64,000 nt of DNA from Desulfothermus sp964427155 (lineage in GTDB: Bacteria; Desulfobacterota; Desulfovibrionia; Desulfovibrionales; Desulfothermaceae), in contig CAYRSC010000024.1 in the NCBI GenBank assembly GCA_964427155.1, forward strand, positions 248,001-312,000. The letters are read 5' to 3'. The position numbers were made by a program, and so were the translations under genes. Positions 8,818 to 16,569 of this stretch are shown here, piece by piece. How positions within the stretch are numbered: position 1 is the stretch's first letter; every line of letters begins with the position of its first letter. Under the pieces are notes generated by a model. The model had not been told where the DNA came from. It searched no databases and worked only from the letters and a program-made list of their open reading frames with translations.

Positions 8818-8955
8818 ATGAAACGCACCTATCAACCACACAAGATCCGGAGAAGGAGAACCCATGGATTCCTGGTACGATCCAGGAGTAAAGGAGGGAG
8901 GCAGGTCCTTAAAAGGAGGAGGGCCAAGGGAAGAAAGAGGCTCTCTGTGAGTTAA
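8818..8955 (+). CDS. rpmH: 50S ribosomal protein L34
   Basis: A 45-residue, strongly basic protein that clearly matches bacterial L34: it opens MKRTYQPHKIRRRR, has the conserved THGF, and contains GRQVLKRRRAKGRKRL near the end. The start ATG follows AGGAGG by 7 bp. It is the first gene of the classical rpmH-rnpA-yidD-yidC-jag-mnmE cluster and is separated from rnpA by 40 bp. Confidence 0.97.
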   Translation: MKRTYQPHKIRRRRTHGFLVRSRSKGGRQVLKRRRAKGRKRLSVS

Positions 8956-8995
8956 TCCAAAAGACTTCAGGGTCCCATCTCCATGGTAGGATTTG

Positions 8996-9385
8996 ATGTC
9001 CAAGAGAAGATCACTAAAGAAATCTCGCGAGTATCAAATAGTATATTCAAAAGGGACCCGATATACCTCCAAAAACTTTATCCTCTATCTCTATGAAAGA
9101 AAAAAAGACCAATTAGGTCTGAGACTGGGTGTTACAGTTACCAAAAAGGTAGGAAAGGCTGTCCAGCGGAATAGAATAAAGAGATTAATTAAAGAGGTTA
9201 TAAGGTTAAATAGAGAGAAATTGGATATACAGGATGTGGATCTTGTAATACTGGTAAAACGTGGCATTAATATAAAAGAGATGAAATATGCCACAGTGGA
9301 GAGGGAAATTATTCCCCTTATCTTAAAAATACTCTCATCAGATCTTGGGATCAAATCATCAAAAAAGGTCACCATCAGACAGTGA
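8996..9385 (+). CDS. rnpA: Ribonuclease P protein component
   Basis: A basic protein of about 129 residues that binds RNase P RNA to mature tRNA 5' ends. Seen: the conserved RNR-type motif QRNRIKRLIKE in the central helix, the RLGVTVTKKVGKAV strand-loop before it, and a VDLVILVKRG strand. The ATG at 8996 is preferred over an in-frame TTG three bases earlier because GGTAGG lies 5 bp upstream. The stop overlaps a GTG that may start yidD (GTGA). Confidence 0.95.
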   Translation: MSKRRSLKKSREYQIVYSKGTRYTSKNFILYLYERKKDQLGLRLGVTVTKKVGKAVQRNRIKRLIKEVIRLNREKLDIQDVDLVILVKRGINIKEMKYATVEREIIPLILKILSSDLGIKSSKKVTIRQ

Positions 9386-9663
9386 GAGAACTTATTAAGT
9401 ATTGGAAGACCATGGAGCAGGCCTTTAAGGCAGTTATTCTGGGAATAATCCTGGGTTATAGACGGATTATATCCCCACTCACCCCTCCAACATGCAGATA
9501 TATTCCAACATGTTCAGAATATGCCTATATTGCCGTAAGACGTTTTGGTCCCATAAGAGGTTCTATTCTGGCGTTATACAGGATACTGAGATGTCATCCC
9601 CTTGGTGGCCGGGGAGTGGACCCTGTTCCTACAGAATTTTCACTAAATCCCTTTAAAAAGTGA
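9382..9663 (+). CDS. yidD: Membrane protein insertion efficiency factor YidD
   Basis: A 93-residue (or 83-residue) small membrane-associated protein thought to help YidC and Sec insertion. The family core is clear: YRRIISPLTPPTCRYIPTCSEYA, with its two conserved cysteines, followed by ILRCHPLGGRGVDPVP. Two starts are possible. A GTG at 9382 overlaps the rnpA stop; an ATG at 9412 with GGAAG just upstream gives a length closer to the usual N-terminus. It is translationally packed between rnpA and yidC. Confidence 0.9.
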   Translation: MRELIKYWKTMEQAFKAVILGIILGYRRIISPLTPPTCRYIPTCSEYAYIAVRRFGPIRGSILALYRILRCHPLGGRGVDPVPTEFSLNPFKK

Positions 9664-9676
9664 GGAGTAGCAAGAA

Positions 9677-11302
9677 GTGGACATGAACGAAAATACCCGA
9701 TTAATGCTGGCCCTGGCACTTACCATTGTTGTGCTGGTGATATGGAATATGATATTCCCCCCCCCCAAATATTCTCCTACACCCAACAACGCTACCCAGA
9801 AACATCCCCAAAAAAATACCAAGATCTTATCTACCACCTCTCAAAAAAATACGCGGAGTTTTTCTACGCCTATACCTGAGTCAGAATCGTTCCTTATCTC
9901 CAAGGGCCAGAAAATTACCATTGATACCCCATTATATAAGGCCGTGGTAAATTCACAGGGAGGAATCTTACAAAAATTCCAGCTTAAAAAATACAAAAAG
10001 AGTATAAGTCCAGATTCTCCCGATATAGAGCTTGTAAACAAAGATGCCCTTCCAAAGGGACCATTGGGGATATTGTGGAACTACAATCCCACATGGAAAC
10101 TTATAAACTGGCAGTTCTCTGGAAAAAGTAAAATATTAACAAAGGAAAACTCCTATACTGTGGTATTTAAAGGCACCTTTGAGGGACTTACCATTATAAA
10201 GGAGCTCACATTTAAGGGTAATAGTTATGAGATTGAACAACGGATTGAACTCATAAATACCAAGAAACAGCCCTTAAATGGCATCCTAGGACTCTCCCTT
10301 GCAAGTCCCCGCATGGAGGCAGGGAGTAGATTCAACAGGATTTCCCTTATTTACTATACCCTGAAAAAGTCATTGAAAAAGCAATATAAGAAAAAGAAAC
10401 TTATCCCAGGGATTGAATACAAGGAGCCTGTGTTATGGGCAGGTATAGAAAACAACTACTTCCTGGTGGCAGCAATCCCCCTGGGAGGAAAATTTATCTT
10501 TAAGGGAAAATTAGAGGGAGACATATACAGGGTGGCCCTGGAATCCCCTGTGCATCTGGAACCCAAGGGTAAAAAGGTCCTTAAAGAGATATTCTATCTG
10601 GGACCAAAATTAAATAAGTACTTGGCTCCCCTACCCAATCATCTAAGTGCGGCCATTAATTATGGTTGGCTGGACTTTCTCTCCAAACCTCTGGTGCTGG
10701 CCCTGGACTTCTTCTATAAATATACAGGCAATTATGGAATAGCCATCATCCTTCTAACAGTTGTGATAAAGATCCTCTTCTGGCCCCTTTCCCATAAGAG
10801 TTATAAGTCCATGGAGCAGATGAAGAAACTACAGCCAATCCTCCAGCAACTAAAGGAAAAGTATAAGGACGACAAAGAGAGACTCAACCAGGAGATGATG
10901 CAGATCTACAAGACATACAAGATAAATCCTGCAGGGGGATGTGTTCCCATGCTTCTTCAGATACCGGTCTTTATAGCCCTGTATGAGGCATTATTAAGTG
11001 CCATAGAATTGAGACACGCACCCTTTATCACGTATCTTCCATTTACACACCATATCTGGTTGGCAGATCTCTCTGCAAAAGATCCCTACTATATCACTCC
11101 TCTTATTATGGGGATCACCATGTTTATTCAACAGAAGATGAGTCCCACTGCAGGGGATCCAATGCAGGCAAAACTCATGTTACTTATGCCAGTGGCACTT
11201 ACCTTCTTATTCTTGAATTTCCCCTCTGGACTGGTTCTATACTTTATAACCAATAATGTACTCTCCATAATTCAACAATGGTGGATGTTAAGAGAAAAAT
11301 AA
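9677..11302 (+). CDS. yidC: Membrane protein insertase YidC
   Basis: A 541-residue inner-membrane insertase of the Gram-negative type. Domains: an N-terminal membrane anchor (about 8-28), a proline- and lysine-rich linker, a large periplasmic beta domain (about 70-330), then the conserved five-helix Oxa1/Alb3 core (about 350-541) with the hydrophilic-groove region GNYGIAIILLTVVIKI and the KMSP loop before the last helices. The GTG start lies 9 bp after TGAGGAG; an ATG at 9683 would shorten it by two residues. Codons 27-30 contain an unbroken run of ten C (9757-9766). A large hydrophilic 'P1' domain supports a diderm host. Confidence 0.95.
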   Translation: MDMNENTRLMLALALTIVVLVIWNMIFPPPKYSPTPNNATQKHPQKNTKILSTTSQKNTRSFSTPIPESESFLISKGQKITIDTPLYKAVVNSQGGILQKFQLKKYKKSISPDSPDIELVNKDALPKGPLGILWNYNPTWKLINWQFSGKSKILTKENSYTVVFKGTFEGLTIIKELTFKGNSYEIEQRIELINTKKQPLNGILGLSLASPRMEAGSRFNRISLIYYTLKKSLKKQYKKKKLIPGIEYKEPVLWAGIENNYFLVAAIPLGGKFIFKGKLEGDIYRVALESPVHLEPKGKKVLKEIFYLGPKLNKYLAPLPNHLSAAINYGWLDFLSKPLVLALDFFYKYTGNYGIAIILLTVVIKILFWPLSHKSYKSMEQMKKLQPILQQLKEKYKDDKERLNQEMMQIYKTYKINPAGGCVPMLLQIPVFIALYEALLSAIELRHAPFITYLPFTHHIWLADLSAKDPYYITPLIMGITMFIQQKMSPTAGDPMQAKLMLLMPVALTFLFLNFPSGLVLYFITNNVLSIIQQWWMLREK

Positions 11303-11330
11303 TTTAGAGAAAATCATGGTAGGAGAAGAT

Positions 11331-11984
11331 ATGGAAAAGATAAAAAGATTTGAAGGGAAAAATTTAGAAACTGCTATCAAGAAGGCTTGTGAATACTTTA
11401 ATAAACAAAAAGAAGAATTAGACATAGAAATTATAGATGAAGGCTCAAGTGGTATATTTGGAATAGGTGGAAGAAAGGCCATAATAGAAGCAAGACCTAA
11501 ATACAACCTGGATAGATTGGAAGAATTAGTAAAAGAAATGGTTCACTACATCCTCTCATTTATGACTTCCTCTTCTGATATAGATGTAGAGATAAATGAA
11601 CAAAATGTAAATGTATCCATAGCCAGTTCTCCCAACAGTGGTCTTATTATTGGAAAAGAAGGTCAGACTATCTCTGCGCTGGAATATCTTTTAAATAAGA
11701 TGGTATCTAAAAAATGGCCAGAGAAGATATACATCCATCTGGATGCGGCAGGTTATCGGGAAAGACAGGAAGACATGTTAAAAAAACATGCCATAGAGCT
11801 GGCAAAGAGGGCAAAGTCCGTAGGAAGGCCCTTTAGTACCCGTCCGTTGAGTTCCTATCACCGTCGGGTGGTCCATATGGCCCTGAAAAATGACAAGGAC
11901 ATTGTCACCCAGAGTAAAGGGGATGGTCCATTTAAACGGGTCCAAATCACTCCAAGACGTAGAATGAGGAGGAGAACCCGGTAA
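11331..11984 (+). CDS. jag: Jag/KhpB RNA-binding protein
   Basis: A protein of about 217 residues with three parts: an N-terminal Jag domain (opens MEKIKRFEGKNLE and includes SSGIFGIGGRKA), a KH-type domain with the GLIIGKEGQTISALEYL loop, and a C-terminal R3H domain (RPLSSYHRRVVHMAL). Jag/KhpB proteins bind many RNAs and affect envelope growth in other bacteria. An ATG at 11316 is in frame, but the ATG at 11331 has AGGAGA 5 bp upstream and matches the usual N-terminus. It sits between yidC and mnmE, the conserved order. Confidence 0.93.
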   Translation: MEKIKRFEGKNLETAIKKACEYFNKQKEELDIEIIDEGSSGIFGIGGRKAIIEARPKYNLDRLEELVKEMVHYILSFMTSSSDIDVEINEQNVNVSIASSPNSGLIIGKEGQTISALEYLLNKMVSKKWPEKIYIHLDAAGYRERQEDMLKKHAIELAKRAKSVGRPFSTRPLSSYHRRVVHMALKNDKDIVTQSKGDGPFKRVQITPRRRMRRRTR

Positions 11985-11991
11985 GAGAATA

Positions 11992-13368
11992 ATGAAGAGG
12001 GACACCATCTGTGCCATCTCCACTCCCCTTGGAGAAGGAGGGATAGGCATCATCAGGATAAGTGGAGATGATGCCCTGGAGGTGGGGCGAGGGATCTTTC
12101 GTTCTTGTCGAAAAGGATTTAAAGGTTTTCGCCCCTACACCCTTCACCACGGCTGGATCGTATCTAAAGAGGGTCATATCCTTGATGAGGTGCTGGTGAG
12201 TTATATGCCAGCACCTGGGTCATATACAGGAGAGGATGTATTTGAGATAAACTGTCACGGAGGTCCCCTTCTCACCCAAACCATCCTGAAAGAGGTCCTA
12301 TCTAGGGGGGTACGGCTGGCAGATCCAGGGGAATTTACCCTCCGTGCCTTTTTGAACGGTAAAATGGACCTCTCTCAAGCGGAGGCTGTGGCTGAGATAA
12401 TATCTTCCCCATCTCCCATGGCCATCTCCAGTGCTACCCAAAAGCTATCTGGACATCTGACATCTCTCATACACAGATTAAAAAACTCTCTTGAAGAGGT
12501 CATGGCCCATCTTGCCGCCTACATGGACTTTGAAGAGGATGATATTGACCTGGAGCCAGAAGAGATCTCCCTGAGGATTGGCTCTGCGATCTCTTTAATA
12601 GAAGAACTTATGGAAAATTATGAGCGTCTCAGGATATTTCAAGAAGGGGCCAGGATTGTCCTATGCGGAGAGGTAAATGCTGGTAAATCCAGCCTCCTCA
12701 ATGCCCTTATAGGAAGGAGGAGGGCCATTGTTACCCCCGTCCCTGGTACCACCAGGGACTACATAGAGGAATTCATAAACCTCCAGGGAATTCCTGTAAG
12801 GATCATTGACACTGCAGGATTTAGAGAGACACACGATGAAATAGAAATAGTGGGAATGGAGATGGGCAGAGAACTCATAGAAAAAGGAGACCTCATCTGC
12901 CTGGTATATGACCACTCCTGCCCCTTTAATGAAAATTATCTACACTACATCCTATCACTCAAGACACCAAGGGAGGTGCTGATTATTGCCAACAAGATTG
13001 ACCTTCCTCCATACGGGAGAGATCCCAAAGACCTCTTTGAAAAAAAGGGGCTTAAGGTGGTAGGGGTATCAGCAAAAAAGAGGATCAATATAGATGGCCT
13101 TATAGGAGAAATGAGAAAGAGATTACTGGGGGAAGAAAAGGAGCCCAGAGATGGTGAAATAATTCCCAATCTCCGACAATATACCCACCTTTCCATGGCC
13201 CATAGGGAACTTATGGATGCCCTAGAGGGCATAAAGTCAAGCATGGAAATAGACCTCATATTCTCCCACCTGGAGAAGGCACGAGACCACCTGAGGGAAA
13301 TCACCGGGGAGATCTCCACCGAAGACATCCTGGATAAGATATTCTCCTCCTTCTGTATCGGAAAATAA
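11992..13368 (+). CDS. mnmE: tRNA modification GTPase MnmE
   Basis: A 458-residue GTPase that works with MnmG to make 5-carboxymethylaminomethyl uridine at the tRNA wobble position. Seen: an N-terminal tetrahydrofolate-binding domain (ISTPLGEGGIGIIRISG), a helical domain, and an inserted G domain with G1 EVNAGKSS, G3 DTAG and G4 NKID. It ends with the diagnostic FCIGK. The catalytic cysteine of that C-terminal motif is present. It starts 7 bp after jag and closes the conserved cluster. Confidence 0.97.
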   Translation: MKRDTICAISTPLGEGGIGIIRISGDDALEVGRGIFRSCRKGFKGFRPYTLHHGWIVSKEGHILDEVLVSYMPAPGSYTGEDVFEINCHGGPLLTQTILKEVLSRGVRLADPGEFTLRAFLNGKMDLSQAEAVAEIISSPSPMAISSATQKLSGHLTSLIHRLKNSLEEVMAHLAAYMDFEEDDIDLEPEEISLRIGSAISLIEELMENYERLRIFQEGARIVLCGEVNAGKSSLLNALIGRRRAIVTPVPGTTRDYIEEFINLQGIPVRIIDTAGFRETHDEIEIVGMEMGRELIEKGDLICLVYDHSCPFNENYLHYILSLKTPREVLIIANKIDLPPYGRDPKDLFEKKGLKVVGVSAKKRINIDGLIGEMRKRLLGEEKEPRDGEIIPNLRQYTHLSMAHRELMDALEGIKSSMEIDLIFSHLEKARDHLREITGEISTEDILDKIFSSFCIGK

Positions 13369-13387
13369 TTTTTGTGCCATATGGGAC

Positions 13388-13422
13388 TTGGCAAGAACTT
13401 AATCTTGTGCTAATTTGCACAA
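13388..13422 (+). promoter_or_regulatory. Promoter with overlapping palindromic operator before the pyrophosphatase gene
   Basis: TTGGCA (13388-13393), a 17-bp spacer and TAATTT (13411-13416) form a plausible promoter 50 bp before the gene. The -10 box is the exact centre of an inverted repeat, TTGTGC-TAATTT-GCACAA (13405-13422). Such placement is typical of a repressor site, although a small RNA hairpin at the end of mnmE is an alternative reading. Confidence 0.45.
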
Positions 13423-13465
13423 AGTCTTTTAGAGCAACAACCTAAATCTTGGAGGAGGAGTAATT

Positions 13466-14389
13466 ATGGCCGTATATGTAGTGGGACACAAGAGCCCAGA
13501 TACTGATTCTGTATGTGCCGCCATTGCCCTGGCGGATCTTAAAAGTAAACTGGGACTAGAATGTGTGGCAGTGGCCCAGGGGGAGATAAACAATGAGACA
13601 GCCTTTGTCCTGGAAAAATTTGGGGTAGATAGGCCTGAGATAATGACAGATGGTGCTGGTAAACAGGTATTTCTGGTGGATCATTCAGACCTCTCCCAGA
13701 GCCTGGACAATTTAGATAAGGCAGAGATATTAGGGATTGTGGACCACCACAAGGTGGGAGATATAACCACCCCCAACCCCATAGAGGTATGGACATGGCC
13801 TGTGGGGTGCACATGTACTGTATTGAAAAATATGTATGATTTCTTTGGAGTAGACATTCCTCGCAATATTGCAGGATTAATGGCCTGTGCCATCTTAAGT
13901 GACACTGTAATCTTTAAATCTGCCACGTGTACAGAAAAGGACAAAGAGGCCGCAGAGGCCCTGGCGAAGATAGCTGGAATTGAGGACTTACAATCCCTGG
14001 GTCTGGAGATGTTTAAGGTAAAATCTGCCATTGAAGGAACTCCCATAAGGGATCTGGTAAAGAGGGATTATAAGGACTTTGATATGAGTGGCAATAAGGT
14101 GGGGATTGGACAACTGGAGGTGGTGGATCTATCCCTCTTAGACCCAGTAAAAGAGGAGCTTGCTAAGGATATAAAGAAATTGAAAGAGGAGGGAGGATAT
14201 CACAGTGTATTCCTCCTACTAACAGATATAATGAAGGAAGGCTCAGAGATGTTGATTGCATCTGAAGACCCCACTATTGTGGAGAAGGCCTTTGGGAAAA
14301 AACCAGAGGGCGACAGGGTATGGCTGGAAGGGGTTATGAGCAGAAAGAAACAGGTGGTACCCAATTTTGAAAAGGCGTTTGCATCCTGA
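13466..14389 (+). CDS. ppaC: Manganese-dependent inorganic pyrophosphatase (family II, DHH)
   Basis: A 307-residue cytoplasmic enzyme that hydrolyses pyrophosphate to two phosphates, driving biosynthetic reactions. Two domains are clear. The DHH domain contains GHKSPDTDS, the VDHSD strand and the IVDHHKVGD signature (about residues 95-103). The C-terminal DHHA2 domain ends with the WLEGVMSRKKQVVP motif that binds substrate. Length is normal for the family without CBS inserts. It starts after a strong GGAGGAG site and stands alone between a promoter/operator and a terminator. Confidence 0.95.
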   Translation: MAVYVVGHKSPDTDSVCAAIALADLKSKLGLECVAVAQGEINNETAFVLEKFGVDRPEIMTDGAGKQVFLVDHSDLSQSLDNLDKAEILGIVDHHKVGDITTPNPIEVWTWPVGCTCTVLKNMYDFFGVDIPRNIAGLMACAILSDTVIFKSATCTEKDKEAAEALAKIAGIEDLQSLGLEMFKVKSAIEGTPIRDLVKRDYKDFDMSGNKVGIGQLEVVDLSLLDPVKEELAKDIKKLKEEGGYHSVFLLLTDIMKEGSEMLIASEDPTIVEKAFGKKPEGDRVWLEGVMSRKKQVVPNFEKAFAS

Positions 14390-14423
14390 TTCAGATGCTA
14401 AAAAGGATGAGAAATAGATGGGG

Positions 14424-14450
14424 GGGGAGGAAATCTCCTCCCCTTTTTTT
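14424..14450 (+). terminator. Rho-independent terminator after ppaC
   Basis: An 8-bp perfect stem GGGGAGGA/TCCTCCCC with a 4-nt loop, followed by seven T. It lies between ppaC and the convergent LOG-family gene. Confidence 0.9.
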
Positions 14451-14460
14451 GTCTCCTTAC

Positions 14461-15114
14461 TTAGACAATTATCAACTTCTTTATAAGGCTCACCACCTCA
14501 TCTGGGTCATCTAGGGTGGTAAAGATCTCCAGGTCACCCTCTTTTATATAACCTCGGCGCAGGAGAGAGTCTCTAAACCAATCTATAAGCGGACTCCAGA
14601 ACTCTCTATCCACCAGAATAATGGGAAAGGGCTTAATCCTGCGGGTCTGAGTAAGCACAAGGGCCTCGCTGAGCTCATCCAAGGTCCCAAACCCCCCGGG
14701 CATGACAATATATGCCATTGCATATTTTATAAACATCACCTTTCTCACAAAAAAATACCTAAAGTCACATCTCAAGGTTATATATTCATTTGGTTTCTGT
14801 TCCAGGGGAAGATGAATATGAAGCCCAATAGAGCTCCCTCCCCCATCCCTTGCCCCACGGTTTCCCGCCTCCATAAGCCCTGGACCACCTCCTGTAATTA
14901 TAGAATATCCAGCCTCTGCAAGTTTTTTTGCAATCTCATAGGTGGTCTTATATACAGCGTCCTCCTCTTTTGCCCGGGCCGAACCAAAAATGGAGACAGC
15001 AGGACCTATCTCATTTAAAGAATCAAATCCATCCACAAATTCCGCCATTATCTTAAAGAGTCTCCAGGAATCCTTATAGGAGAGGTCATCTATAACATAT
15101 TGTCTCACATTCAT
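14461..15114 (-). CDS. LOG-family (TIGR00730-type) nucleoside 5'-monophosphate phosphoribohydrolase-like protein
   Basis: A 217-residue Rossmann-like protein of the Lonely Guy family. Seen: SIFGSAR near residue 42, the GGGPGLMEAGNRGA phosphate-binding region, and the diagnostic PGGFGTLDE catalytic motif. Plant-type LOG enzymes release cytokinin bases from their monophosphates; the bacterial long forms such as E. coli PpnN cleave purine monophosphates. This is the short form, and the natural substrate is not known from sequence. It starts after GGGAGGAAG and is separated from the upstream RRM gene by a terminator. Confidence 0.88.
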   Translation of the reverse strand: MNVRQYVIDDLSYKDSWRLFKIMAEFVDGFDSLNEIGPAVSIFGSARAKEEDAVYKTTYEIAKKLAEAGYSIITGGGPGLMEAGNRGARDGGGSSIGLHIHLPLEQKPNEYITLRCDFRYFFVRKVMFIKYAMAYIVMPGGFGTLDELSEALVLTQTRRIKPFPIILVDREFWSPLIDWFRDSLLRRGYIKEGDLEIFTTLDDPDEVVSLIKKLIIV

Positions 15115-15139
15115 CCTGACTTCCTCCCTTCTGGAATTA

Positions 15140-15176
15140 AAAAGGCCGCCCTTAAGATCCTTAAAGGCGGCCTTTT
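15140..15176 (-). terminator. Terminator of the RRM protein gene
   Basis: An 11-bp perfect stem (AAAAGGCCGCC and its complement) around a 15-nt loop is followed on the minus strand by TTTTTAATT. It separates the RRM gene from the downstream LOG-family gene and could also work on the plus strand. Confidence 0.8.
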
Positions 15177-15197
15177 GCCCAGAATTAACGTTCCTGA

Positions 15198-15443
15198 CTA
15201 TCTTCTGGCTCTTGCCTCATTTACCCTGATGCGCCTACCACCAAATTCTGTCCCATCCAGGCTTTCCATGGCCTTTTCTGCATCTTCAGCCTTCATCTCC
15301 ACAAAACCAAAACCCCTGGGCCTTCCTGTCTGGCGGTCCTTTATGAGATTAACCTCTCCAACCTCGCCAAACTGAGAAAAAAGTTCCCTCACATCTTCCT
15401 CACTTGAAGAAAAAGGAAGATTCCCAACATACATCCTCTTCAT
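15198..15443 (-). CDS. RRM-domain RNA-binding protein
   Basis: An 81-residue single-domain RNA-binding protein. Both RNP motifs are visible: RNP2 as MYVGNLPF at the N-terminus and RNP1 as RGFGFVEM. It lacks the glycine-rich tail seen in some cyanobacterial and proteobacterial homologues and ends NEARARR. A GTG six codons upstream is in frame, but the ATG at 15443 has TAGGGAG about 6 bp before it and begins exactly at the domain. Such proteins are often cold-induced RNA chaperones in other bacteria; that role is inferred here. It forms a single-gene unit. Confidence 0.93.
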   Translation of the reverse strand: MKRMYVGNLPFSSSEEDVRELFSQFGEVGEVNLIKDRQTGRPRGFGFVEMKAEDAEKAMESLDGTEFGGRRIRVNEARARR

Positions 15444-15562
15444 AAAAAACTCCCTAAACACAATTTAAAAATCCAAACACTCAAACCTCAAACAAGATGC
15501 ATAAAGCTATTCTAGGGTGCTTGAAAAAGAGGTATTTGTCAAGGAAAAAACAAGACTACTTG

Positions 15563-15583
15563 AAAAATCCTGAAGAGGCAGGA
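15563..15583 (-). terminator. Possible terminator after the patatin-like gene
   Basis: On the minus strand a short TCCTG/CAGGA stem with a 6-nt loop is followed by five T. The stem is weak. It lies about 50 bp beyond the patatin stop codon, just past a run of ten A on that strand. Confidence 0.4.
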
Positions 15584-15635
15584 GGATAAATTTGTATCTT
15601 TTTTTTTTCTTAATCAGAGAATGTGGTACAAAGAC

Positions 15636-16559
15636 TCAAAGGGTCTTTCCAGGGTCCTTAGAAGAAAACAATCTATTAAAGAAACTGCTGATTTTTCCCT
15701 CTCTCTTCTTTATCTCAGGGATCTTTTCTTTAGCCACATTTCTCCCTATCTCAACCAGTTCATCAATCCTGTGAAAATCGTTCCACTTAATATCCCCAAT
15801 ATCTGGCACCAGGGCAACATCTGCATCCTTAATCATTTCCCTGGTAAAGTAATACATGTTTATCTCTTCAGAACGCATGACCACCTCTAGGGCATTGTCC
15901 AGATGTTTCATCCTGCTCAATATGGGAGGCACGGCCACACATACCTTAAGGACCCTGGGAGAGCCTGCACAATATTTAACAGGAACAGGGCAGGAAATGG
16001 CCCCATCACTCAAAAGATAGTCCTTATATCTTACAGGAGAGAAGAACCCAGGGATGGAGGCACTTGCCAACACTGCCCGCTTGAGGTCCCCTACACAAAG
16101 GACCACCTCCCTCCCCCCTTTCAGGTCAGTGGCCACCACCATAAGGGGTATATGTAGTTGTGAAAATTCCTCCACCCTTATGAGGGCATCTATGACCTTC
16201 TTAAGGTTCTCGCTACTTAAAAGGGACATTTTGGTACTAGCAAGGGTAAGGGCAATGGTCCCCTTTATCCTGGAGGATATCTGGTCCCAGAACCTTGCAT
16301 CCCTATCCTCCACTGTAAGGAGGGAGGATATCCCCGTGTCATGATATAGCTCACTCTCTATAACCTCCTTAAACCTTTTATGTACCTCAAAGGGATCCAT
16401 TGTTTCCGCATACATGGCCCCTATAATGGCCCCAATACTACTTCCCGCGATAATACTTACCTCTATATCTTCCTCATGAAACACCTGAAGCACCCCTATA
16501 TGAACCAGTCCTCTGGCACCTCCCTCTCCCAGGGCCAATCCCACCCTCATCTTTCCCAT
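15636..16559 (-). CDS. Patatin-like phospholipase (RssA/NTE family)
   Basis: A protein of about 307 residues with the patatin fold. Seen: the oxyanion-hole motif GEGGARG near residue 13, the serine nucleophile in GSSIGA, and the catalytic aspartate in SDGAIS, so the Ser-Asp dyad is complete. The family has serine esterase or phospholipase activity; the substrate here is unknown. The ATG at 16559 is chosen because AGGAGG lies 6 bp upstream. It follows the transglutaminase gene by 10 bp and so probably belongs to the MoxR/DUF58/transglutaminase operon. Confidence 0.9.
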   Translation of the reverse strand: MGKMRVGLALGEGGARGLVHIGVLQVFHEEDIEVSIIAGSSIGAIIGAMYAETMDPFEVHKRFKEVIESELYHDTGISSLLTVEDRDARFWDQISSRIKGTIALTLASTKMSLLSSENLKKVIDALIRVEEFSQLHIPLMVVATDLKGGREVVLCVGDLKRAVLASASIPGFFSPVRYKDYLLSDGAISCPVPVKYCAGSPRVLKVCVAVPPILSRMKHLDNALEVVMRSEEINMYYFTREMIKDADVALVPDIGDIKWNDFHRIDELVEIGRNVAKEKIPEIKKREGKISSFFNRLFSSKDPGKTL

Positions 16560-16569
16560 ATACAACCTC

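Noticed and set aside
15599..15608. Run of ten T as a plus-strand terminator tract
   Set aside because: No plus-strand gene precedes it and no stable hairpin lies directly upstream.
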